A stretch of DNA of 64,000 bases. It comes from Nereocystis luetkeana (Eukaryota; Sar; Phaeophyceae; Laminariales; Laminariaceae). A model generated the notes under the pieces. It was not told the DNA's origin. It did no database searches and saw only the letters and a list, made by a program, of their open reading frames with translations. Shown here piece by piece: positions 36,205-47,500 of this stretch (position 1 is the first letter of the stretch; each line of letters starts with the position of its first letter). A program made the position numbers and the translations under genes. The stretch spans positions 3,869,501 through 3,933,500 of the forward strand of contig JARUPZ010000004.1 in the NCBI GenBank assembly GCA_031213475.1. Direction: 5' to 3'.

Positions 36205-36440
36205 TTGACGCTGTCATCCATATGCAAGAAAATCCGCCTCTCAAGCGGTTCTTAGTAGGATGCAGCTTACCCTCCACGTGACTTGCTCAACATCTCACTG
36301 CGCTTCGCGCTTGGCGCAAGCAATGTCTGCCTGGTCGGTGAAAACTCGAGGTGATACGTCCCGGCATATAATTGTAGGGTTGCGAGGGTCTATGATCCTA
36401 CGACTACGGTAATGCATAATAATGAGTACACCCTCCCCCC
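36205..36440 (+). repeat. C-tract-ended dispersed repeat, diverged copy
   Basis: Has GCTGTCATCCATATGCAAG, AAGCGGTTCTTAGTAGGATG, CTGCCTGGTCGGTGAAAAC and AATGCATAATAATGAGTACA followed by a short C tract. Confidence 0.7.
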
Positions 36441-37913
36441 AGATATCCTAGGAGATAGATGGTTTGGCCGCCAAGGGTGAAACAGAAAGGGGATCGCAAG
36501 ATAAGCGAGGCGTTTCTACTTCTTATACGTGTGCGGTACATGGGGAAAACGTGCTGTGCGCCAAAAATGTTAGGGGTTGTATCTCTATGATAAATAGGAG
36601 TATAGTAACGGTGCTGCGTGCTGCGTCCCAAAAGGGATGGGAGATCAATATGGTCTAATGTCTACGGCAAGACACACATTATGAGTATACCGCATACCCC
36701 AAGCCCCTCTAAAACACATGTTGTTGTGTTTTGTTGCTGTTGTTCTCACATTATATGTACGTGTCTATACAACGTAACAATTGCAATTACTGGGAACCCA
36801 GGCACAGACAGGGAGACAAACAAACAAGTTTTTTGTAGGATACACGCCGCGCACGCGCAAGCAACGTTTCTGCGTATGCAAGAAACATTCGAAATGATAT
36901 CTGCACCCGTGTCCTGCCGACGACGCCTACTAAATGCGAGGGGAAATTAGTATTTGCCCTCCGGAAAACTATCGATCGAGTGCCCGGCCCAGGCTGAGTG
37001 AGGCCTTTGGAAGCGCTTGACTCTGCACCTTTGATCCTAACACCGATCACCCGGACAACGATCATAGTTATAGCCGTTATTGATAGTGCGAGAGGTAAGT
37101 CCTGGACGTATCGCGTGGTTTTTAAAGTTGAGAATTTACCATTTTACTCAACTGGCCGAAACAGCTGACGCATTTGTGACAATTTTGAAACGACGAGTAT
37201 CAACCATCTTGACCAACTATGGATTTGATCGAATTCGCAGCGGGCGTATTTGTAACGATGTTTTTGAAAAAAATGGCGAAACCGATGCCGGGCGATATCC
37301 ATTGTACATATGTACTGTACTCGTATACTCGTACGACGATTTTGGGTCGATCAACTGGAACCCACATTGACGGACAGACGGGCGTGTACGCACTGTCTTT
37401 TCGTCGTAATATTTATCAAAATGAGTCAGGCGGAATTTCCCTTTTCCTTCCCTTGTCCTTCCGTGTAATATATGTAGGCGATGGTCTACAGAGTGCACAG
37501 CGACATACAATAACACAGACGATAGAAATATGGCATATATATAGAATGCTGGGAGAAGCGAGATGAGTGTGCTTTGAAGTCTGCGCGTTGCACGTTGCAG
37601 GTTTTGGCGCGTCGAGACGTCGGGGAGGCATTCCGCTCACAGCCGTTCGCATTCAGCTATCATTACTTGAAATATCATTGCTGTTCGCGTATACAGACTA
37701 CACACACAGCCGAAGAACGGCATGCCCCCCACCGTGAGAATACTGCAGGAGGGGATACAGAGTAGACCTGGTACTACCGCTGTACCCGGTAAATAGCGCG
37801 CAAGATAGCACACACACCCTCATCGGGCGAATGAATGCCTCACATCTGATTTGCTCGACAACGGAGGGAGTACAGATAGATACAAACGCCGAGCGATGCA
37901 TCTATATCTATCT

Positions 37914-38063
37914 GATCTCTGGAAAGGTCTCCGCGAGGAGATCGTTCCAAAGCCACCATTTTTGTGCTGCACGTGCCCCTTGTTTTTCGATCTCTGGAAA
38001 GGTCTCCGCGAGGAGATCGTTCCAAAGCCACCATTTTTGTGCTGCACGTGCCCCTTGTTTTTC
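37914..38063 (+). repeat. perfect 75-bp tandem duplication
   Basis: The 75-bp block starting GATCTCTGGAAAGG and ending CCCTTGTTTTTC is present twice without visible difference, so it is recent. Its first part (GGTCTCCGCGAGGAGATCGTT) is itself partly palindromic. Confidence 0.9.
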
Positions 38064-38203
38064 GGAGAATATCTTCTCGGAAAGTCGGAAATTCGTCCGG
38101 AGGGGTGAATTTCATCTTGCGCGTTACCTGGTACCTGCGGCAGTGGTGGTGTACTGTACGGTGTGGTGGATGCTCGACGGATCTGTCGGATTTCGGTTGT
38201 TTT

Positions 38204-39184
38204 CAGGGATGCGTATTTCCCGGTAGCGGTAATTACCCGAAATTAATAGGGCTCGAGGTAATAATTTTTTTCAGAGGAAATTCTTTGCGTCCCCTATCCC
38301 CGGGCAAATAACGCCTCCATATAGAATGGAAACCCCCGTTTTTTTTTTCAAACGCTGCTAAGCTGTGCAGCAGAGCAGAGCGCTACGTAGGCGCCCACAC
38401 TTCGATTTCTGATTTTTGGGTTGCGACTATTTGGGAATGTAGCGCTGCCCATTGCGTTGCGTACGCATGTGATGTTTTGCTGCGAGGAATTGGATGTTAT
38501 GGCGAGCGGGATCATCGAAGGAATGTACTATTAATACAATATAAAATATAATCATATATAATATGAGCTGACATATTCGAATGGAAAGGGTGAACTCGGC
38601 GCAGATGCAGCTGGGACGCTGGGATTTCGTTGAGGCGTCCAGCGTCCATGTTTACAGTTTCTAGTCGCGGATAAGGTCGCGATCGCTACACGCGTACGAA
38701 GCAGCGCACTGCTGTAACTGCTCACTTCCTGCTTTGCGCTTTATGTTGCTGATTTACCTCGCGACATATCATAAGTATATTCGTACATGAGAGATCGCTA
38801 TCAGTACTACGGCAGTAGTCCTACTATTCCAGTATCAAATTGCTGCAGGACGAAATCAACGAGGACATGAACAATTAAAAATCAACTGAAACCGATGAAC
38901 ATTTACTAAAGTACTTGCATTGTGCGCAACTGCTACTACTGCTGTGCACCTGGTGCCGGTAGAGTGAAAATGATCGAAAATGTCTGTCCGAAGGCCTGAA
39001 CGAATCTTATACTTGTGCTTTATGTAGTGCATGGGCCACCCGGGGATGATATTTTTTGTCCCCCCCCCAAAATTACGCCTTTTTTTCCTCGAACGAGAGG
39101 AAATAGGGGAAATTTTTTGGAAAAGCTGAAAAAGGCTGTTTCCCGGAAATTTTTGGGTTCCGGGTGAGGAAATACGCATCCCTG
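38204..39184. mobile_element. non-autonomous hAT-type transposon with 8-bp target duplication
   Basis: The 17-bp terminal repeats CAGGGATGCGTATTTCC (38,204) and GGAAATACGCATCCCTG (ending 39,184) are perfect. The flanks are identical: GTTGTTTT immediately before and GTTGTTTT immediately after. An 8-bp duplication with CAGGG-type ends is the hallmark of the hAT superfamily. The 981 bp contain no transposase frame. A fragment resembling one end lies at about 50,300-50,345. Target gene: none (intergenic, 390 bp upstream of ORC6). Confidence 0.88.
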
Positions 39185-39575
39185 GTTGTTTTGTGGGGTT
39201 GGTTGCTCGTCCGAAATACACACCTCCGGAATCGCTGCAGTTGTGCCCACTGCGACGCAAGAAGACTGGGATACGTATCAGGCATGCCCTCGAAACCCTA
39301 CTACCCAAGCAATCCTACGGTACGAGTATGACAGCAGTAGTAAGAAAAACAGATGGTTGTCGGTTGTCCTGTAGTCCGGGTTTTGTGTCGGATCATGCCC
39401 GCTGCCTGAGAGTTTTTTTGTTTGTGAGGAGGAAGTCCAAAATCCGAAACCGTCAAAGAAGAAAGCCTTCCATCTCTGCTTCAACGCCTACATTCAGTTT
39501 GAAATTCACTTTTGCAGTACCAGGCAAGGAGCGAGACGAAGCTGCGGAGCAGAGGCGCAAGTCTCGAGAGGATCC

Positions 39576-42500
39576 ATGCCTCCCAATCGACATGATGCTA
39601 AGCTGGAGCGCCTGCGTCTTGCATGGCAGGTCGACTCCGTAGAGGCGGTCCCCAAGGCTCAAGAGGTGACAACACGTTGTTCGTTTTATTTGTGTCCAAT
39701 TTCGCAATTTTTGAAATTCTCAAGCTTTGTACAGCGGTGCTGGCGTGCGGCATGAGCAGCAGCAACGGTCGGCTCTCTGCGCACATGAAGGAAGCTATCC
39801 TGTGTACGGCAGTATCGAGCCTACACTAAGATAAGACGGGGTGGTATGCCCCACCGTATGCGACTCAGACCAACGCGTTGTGCCGGACTCCTACGCCCAG
39901 ACTAGGCGATGGTGCCCTTGATTGTTAGTTTTGGTGGATTGTCAAAAGTCTTTTCAATGCTAAATCCTATATATGTACTGGCACGTACTCCAACATGCTT
40001 CGTACCTCCAGTACTAGTACGTACGTAGAGAAGTTGTACACCAAACACCAACACTGCAGTTGCACAAATACGAGTACCTGCTACTCGTATACCTGGTACT
40101 CGTATATTCCACAGGTACATTTACTTCGCGTAAAGTTTACGTAGAGAAGTTGTGCATGAAACACTCCACAATACCTGCTACTCGTATATTTATATACCAC
40201 AGGTACATTTACTTCGTGTACGTACAGCAGTATGTACTCGTAACTGCTGCTGTGTGTGGTGTATACTGCGGTACTTATAAATTAAAAAAACAGCTGTGAT
40301 GAGATCGAGGATTCGGTCGACACTACTAGCTGTATCTTTGCAAGCTGTGTGTGACCCTTCGATCGCATTACGAGTACGGGTTGTACATGGTCTCATGAAT
40401 GAATTGCAGTCCTCCTACTTCGAAGTATGAGTATGACCAGAACCGGAGCAAGAAATTGTCCCAGAATGCCGCAGCCCATGTTCCACCAAAGAGGCAGCAG
40501 TGTTCCAAGAAGGGAGTGTCTCCCCGCCCAGCCGGTCTAAAATTAGTGCATCGCAAAGAAAAACAGAGACAAGGTATTTACTGCCGTGTAGACAAGTTTC
40601 CAGCAAGGTCCATTTTTACCAGGTACTTAATTTCCAAGTTGACTGTCCCTGCACTGCTGTACTTGTACCACAGGTAAGTTGCGAAAGTACTCTTGGTTCC
40701 TTGAAGCCCCGTCTGTGATGTCGATGTCGCACATCATCTTTTTAACCAACCAACCAATCAACGAACAAACCAACTATGACAATCAATCTACCACTCAGTC
40801 AATCCAATCAATCAACCTATCACTAATCATTCAATCAATCAACCAATATATCCATCCATCCATCCATCCAATCCATCAATTCATCCACCGACCTCCGTGT
40901 CCCGCGTTTACTGCTTCTGCTCGTGCTGGCAGTTATGTGAAGATTGTGTTTCGGCGTGAACCTCGGCCCAGTTTGGACAAAAATGTTAGAATGTACCGGT
41001 ACCCTGCTACTTGAATTTCAACATAAAACCCCAGCCCTAACCTCGACCGCCAGAGATTTCCATCGGAACGAAATGTAATCAGGAGTTAATGCGGACTATC
41101 AACTATCTATTCATACTCTAAGCTGAACCAAGCCGTAAACACCGCCGGTACTGGTTGTTGTCGCCGTCTTCCAACAGTTCCTGCGGATAATGGGCTTGAA
41201 GTGCAGACCGGGGGCCCTGGGCAAGGGCGAGCCGTGCCGAACCGAGATCGCCTTGGACCTCGCCTGCCGTGCCCTCGGCTGCCCCGTCCCTCACAAGACC
41301 GCCGTCCAGCTCTGTGGAATACCCGAGGCTATCTATCTGGCTGCTCTGGGCACAGCGCAGAGGTATTATTTCCAAGTGCTACTACTGCTGCTACCAAGTG
41401 CTACTGTTGTCATAGTCTCTGCTACTGGTTTTGCTTCTGAGTTTTGTTGTTGCTCGCACTGCTATATTTGTTAAGGCTATGTGCCGGCACTTTTGTGAGG
41501 TTGCTATAATTTGCTGCTACTGACATTGGTACAGCTACTGCTACTGCTGATTTTTTCGTTTGTGCTACTTCTATTCCTACTGCTACCGCTGCTGATATTT
41601 CTACTGCTATTGCTACTGCTACTGTTACTGCTCAATTCCCCTTTGAACCGACCGTTACTGATATTTCTACTGCTACTGCTACTGCTTAGTTTCCCCAGCG
41701 TACCGACCTACAGCAATGCACTCTGAATGGTCTTGTTTTCGCCGCGGACAGGTTGCTCGGGGTGCAGCGACGGTATAGCTGTAAGGAGATCGCCCAATCC
41801 GTCGGCGGAGCACGGGTGGGAACGATGGCCACCTCTGAGCTGAAGCGATACAAGGTCTGCCACCGCTACTGCTGCTGCTGCTGTGTAAATTGTCTTGTTC
41901 CCATTAAAAAGAGTAACATAACCAGTGCGAAGCCCGAGTATTTCTGGCAGTTTCCTTTGGTGACTCGAAATATCCATGGTTGATCTCATGCCGACGGAGT
42001 TGTTGATTTCTGGATGCACGTCAGCATGCAGAAGCAGGCGCGGTGCTCACTCCGTGTACCATGCCATCCGTGTCACAAGCGCAAACCTGCGCGAGAATGG
42101 CCGGCGTGACACAACGAGTACCTGCCTGTTTGGAGAGGCCTAGTGGCTCGCGTGTGGGACTAGTTCTTTTTTTTTTCTTAGTTCTGCCCTTCAGCTTTGG
42201 GCGGCGTTGCAAGATAGCGACTGGCTTCGCCAGCACTTACCCGGTACGGGAGATGAGCGCCGGGGTGCGACACCCGGCGGGTTCCCTTCTTTTTTTTTCT
42301 TGTACGGGTTTTCTTCTCACGTGGCGGAAAACGCGTGAGATATTAATAGCAAAAGTTCGACGAGAATCAACGGGCAGTGGGAATGCTGAACTCCTCTGCG
42401 CGGTAAAAAATGAAGGCACGTACCGAGGCGGGGGGGGGGGGGGGGGGGGGGGGGGGGGAAGGAAGACACCTGTGTCCACGGCTCTATCCAGAGAGCTGGA

Positions 42501-44552
42501 AAGTGAAAGAGGGGGCTAAAAAAACTTTAACATGAAATAAAATAGGTTGTATGATTCGCGCTTGTAACGCCAGCGTCATTCGCCAGCTACCGTCGCAACG
42601 CAGGCATCTTTCGTATTCTATCTTCCAGGTTCCGTCTTGCGCATTCCATGTTCCATATTCCATTCATTTTCCATCACCCTGCGATCGATACATGAGCAAA
42701 GGTGTCAGGAGACGGCGCTTTCGCCCCTTGCCAAACACCTGTCAAAGCAAACGCCTTGACAGACAACATTGACGGCCAGAACCCGGGGACAAGAAATAGA
42801 AGCCACCGTTTTTTTGGGAAATGTCTCTCACCTTTAGAAACATAATAAAATGGATGTGTATTGTGTCTCCCACGTTTTTTTTTTTTGTACGTATTGGACA
42901 GGAGCGGTTCCTAGCGTCCTACCCAACGAGACAGGCGGCCAGCATCGATCTCGACAACACCGTCTACGCTGTCGCGGCGTTCTACCTGTGCGCCAGGAAG
43001 ATCAAGGTGAGTATGCTTTTGTTCATGCTATTTGGTTTGCTTACCCCCTCACCGCCCTCCCCCAGCCGAGGCGTTTAGCGATAGAGGCCCACCCCTACCT
43101 TTCGGAGGCTTCTCACCTAAGGAGCTCCATACCTCACCCGAAAACTGACTTGAGCGAACATCAAATTTTGCATCCTGAGGAATAATCCCATGGCCCAGGT
43201 ATACAAAAACGTCATTTTTCGACACCAGATTGACGTTCCGACGATTTTGCGATAAGAAACCCGCCAATCCGCAAAATATTACTGCGGAAATGTGCTACCT
43301 CTATTGAAGAACGCGTCAGCCCCTCCCGCCCCCTCCGCTACACTGCACTCTTTCTACGCCATTTTATTTTTTGTCTGGAACTGCATGCACTTTTTTGGCG
43401 ACAAGCTATTTGGAAGTAGTGGGCTTTGGTTTTGCAATGGTGAAAGAGTTGTCACTACGAGGTACCCAGGAATGCATTTTCACGCCTCGTACCAGTAGTA
43501 CTTACATCACCAGTGATTATTGTTATTTTATATTATTATTTTGTATGGGATAATAATGTGTGCACACCCCAATAGGAAGAGTAACCAACCTTTTATGTAA
43601 CTGTAGTATACCTGGTACCAGGGTATACGTTTTCACGCCCCCCCATGCCGGCTGAACGAAGCTGAAGCAACGTGTGGTGCCCTTTCTTCCGCTCGTCTTT
43701 CTCTGTTCGATCGAGTTGATACTACAAGCGTCTAGAAAGGGCAACAAGTAAATTCTCGGAATATTCCTGAGATTTCATTTATTCCGAGTTAACGCGAGTT
43801 ACTAATTCAAGCCGCGCCACAATGGGGATCCCTTTCGAGTTTATTCCCGAAGCCGATCCTACGACCGAGCGTCCGCCGACCGAAACCCATTTACTCGATT
43901 TTCCACTTTTTTAGAACCCAACCAACGCACACAAGTTGACGACAGTTACAAAATATGGTGCTGGGCGATTTCGCAGCCCCAGTTTATACTACGTGCCTGG
44001 GTATATTTTTTGTATGTTTTATGAGCTTTCTCAAACCCCGCTTGGGCTTGCCTTCTCACCCCGCTTGACGCCCTTGCCCAGCTCACGCTAACCGAGGATA
44101 CAGCCGAGGGGTCACGTTCAGGGAGGATAAAGCTGGGTCGCTGGATACGATACCGAACATACCTTACCCTCAGCCAATCAGACCCAATCAACCATTGTAT
44201 GTATGGGGTTAGGCATCTTCGTCTCTTACACGGCAGGCGCCAACCATAGTGGTGAACTCTGTGTATCGGTACGTACGTGACTCTTTTGGGGGGGGGGTTC
44301 TGCTTTCAGCAGCCGCTCGGAAAAAAAAAAATCCCGCGAAATGCTGCCCTGTTTTTTTTGTTTTTCTTCTTGTTTTGCGTTTTTAAGCTTTTGGGCTGTC
44401 CGGTTTTCGCGATTCGCGATTGCACCGCCGTGGAATTATATGTTGGTCTGCGTCATCAAAATTATGATACCAGGTATTATAAAATCCGTTTTTTGAGTCA
44501 GGTACAGAGCGGCTCGTGCGAGTGGTCTACAGTCGGCAGATAGCATTGGGGT

Positions 44553-44583
<31 letters not shown>

Positions 44584-47500
44584 GTGTTTTTGTTGTTGTC
44601 CTTACATTACCTTATGGCCACAAAACCGTGCAGTCCGTGGTGGCAGGACAGACTCCAACAACTCTGGAGTGGCAGAATACCTCGGGGAAAAATAAAAATA
44701 GGCAAAGAATAATACACATGGTACGTGAAGCACATCTACACCTCAGACGAAAAAGAAAAGTGACGTCCGCGCACGTACGCATCAGGTACATGCGGTACGC
44801 TGTACAAGTCGCCACGGAAACCGAGAAGACCGCATAATACCCGGAAGAAATACAAAACGGGATGAAAAAGCAACTCGACGTCGAAAAATCGAAAATCAAA
44901 AATCAAAAATCAAAAAGGGAAGAGAGAGAGAGAAAACAAAACAAGCAAGAAAGCAAGAAAGCAAGAACGCAAGAAAGCAAGAAGAACACACACACAAAAG
45001 AATGCGCAGATTTTCGCAGATTGTAGGCTCGCAAGCTACGCGAGGGGTCTAGAATAGAGACAAGAACCAAAAACAAACATACTTACTCCGCTACCAAGAA
45101 GACCAGGGAAGCAAAAAATAAGCTTCATAGACAAAAAACGACAAAAAACGAACTTATATCCCCTCCTTTACCGCTCACCGCATCCGGTTGGCGCCCTGGT
45201 GCCACGAGCGCATCGTCTGGACTGATTTCGTCTTCTTTTTTTTTTTTTTTTCGAGCAGCACCCGGTCAACAAGCAGCGGCTGCTGGAGCTGTCCCTCGTG
45301 CGCGAAGCGGAGCTGACCGGCGTCTGCCGAAGCATGCTGGTGGGTGGAACTCGTTAATTCGTCAATTTCGTAGAGGTGTAAGGCGACAGGGCTTGACGAC
45401 AAATAAGTAATCGGTTGGTGCTGCTAGCCAACAAACTGACTCTATTACGGTGAACCATAGTAAATAGGGCCAAATATTGTTAGTATAAAGGGGTAAATAT
45501 ATACCAGGTAGGTTTTTTGTGTGTACCGTACGTCCTATTTACTATAGGTCCCTCGTAACAGTCGGCCGACTTGCCGACTTGAGTCAGGCGAGCGAAGCGA
45601 GCCAAATCGCCCCCCGTCGCCGGAGGGGCCCCGCCCAAAAATATACAGTGTACCAGGTATCCAGCATTCAACTACCCTTCCTGCAACCATGGAAACCCAA
45701 TCACTCGGATAGTCGGCACCTCCGGGAAACGACTACCAGGTAGCTACCAGTTCAGCGAAGACCTATTAATAGTTGGCGACTTGAGTCGTACCGACTCACA
45801 GCTCTCTACGAATTTGTGAATTATATATGTTTTGACTTGGCCATATACACTACCAGGGTAGTCAGTACCAGGAACACAGCGACCAAAACAAAACGACGCG
45901 TGCGATCGATTTTAATATATCCAAAGCGTCTACGTACTCGTAGGAAGAGCTTGCAGCAGTATGAGTACGACCACCATGTCGTGCGTGCGCCGTATATGCG
46001 AGCTTACTGCGCTGCCCTTCGGGCGCAAGCCTACCGCAGCAGCCTGGGGTATAAGTTTTTCATGTGGCCGAAGCTGTAATGCCGTAAATAAAGAGCGTTG
46101 AGTGTCGCACGCACAGGGGTGACATCGTTTTTGCCAGCGATCGTTTTTTTTCCCTAGGCTGTTTACGGGTCATGATCCAGCCCACGGGTCGGGTCCGGAG
46201 GTCTTTGAGACCTCACGGGTCGGGCCCGGCCGGGCCCGAAGGTACTCGAACGCTCACTGGTCGAGTCCGGTCGGCTCGGGTCGGGTTAGGTGACCCCATC
46301 AGGCCCGACCCGCGAGTTTTGACCCGCAACCCGCGAACAGCCTTGTTCTTTTCTCGACAGCGATAAGGGTGCTATATAGAGCCGAACATAACACTATCGG
46401 AAGGCCCTGTCTCTCTCTCTTTCGACCACGTAGATCTGTCTGAAAACACGTTTGTTAGGTGCTTTGGCAACCGGTCCCGCTCTTGGAAATAAAGCCGGAG
46501 CGCTGACAAAAAAAAAGAAACGATCGCACGCACCCCTTGTTGCGAACTCGAACGCTATTTACAGTATTCCTTCATTTTTTTCGCCCCGTTTGAAACGTCG
46601 TCGGACATTGATACAATCTACAGTACTCGTAGGTCATCTACCGTAGATTATAATCTGCCGTTAAGAAATGTTGTGCAGGATCTGTATGGTACAAGGCCCA
46701 GCCCAAGGCACATGTGCTAGATCATGGAGATTTGACGGAGGCTTTTGCCCTGAAGGGTCGAGATAATGAAAATGGGAATCCGTGGCATGTCCGATGCGTG
46801 CACTGTTGCCAACCCCTTTATTCTACCTCAGGATTCCAAGCAAGTTATTTTTCTGTAAATGTGTTAACTGGACCCGCAGTTCCTGGTGTACGTAGGCCCC
46901 GACAGGGTACGCCGGGGCCGGCAGGAACGAGTCTGGCCTGGCTTGATTGACTTGGTGATATTTTTTCGACGTTTTGCGCCTCATTCTTATGTATATATAT
47001 ATATCGCATCGCACGGAAACTCACTGTAGGGTTTACTATGTGTCCGGCCCGTAGTTTTCTGAGAAAACGTTGCCCCCTGTTGCGACGATATGTATACTAC
47101 CATGCACGCCAACGTGATTCACTACGCACCGTCTGGACGGCGCATGTACTTTCACCTCCAGGAACTCTGCTACAGCACGCTGGGCGTGTCTATCAGCGAC
47201 AAGCCCAGCAAGGAACGCCTCGAAATGTTGGCCAAAACAGCTGCCCTCACCGGTGGTAACACCGCCGGACAAAAGCCTCCATCCGGCAGTGGCAACACTA
47301 CCACCGCCACCACCGCCGCTGCCGCCGCGGAAGCTCCCAGCGGGAACAAATCCGGCCGTTTCGGCACCGCAAGCGGCGGGAATGGTTCCGGTTCGTCGTT
47401 CGGCAACAAGCGCAGAGGTGGTGGCGGTGCCGGTGCGGCCGCCGGGAGCGCCAGTCGCCGGCCGATTCCGTTGACGCGCCTTGTGGGGCCCGGGGGGGAG

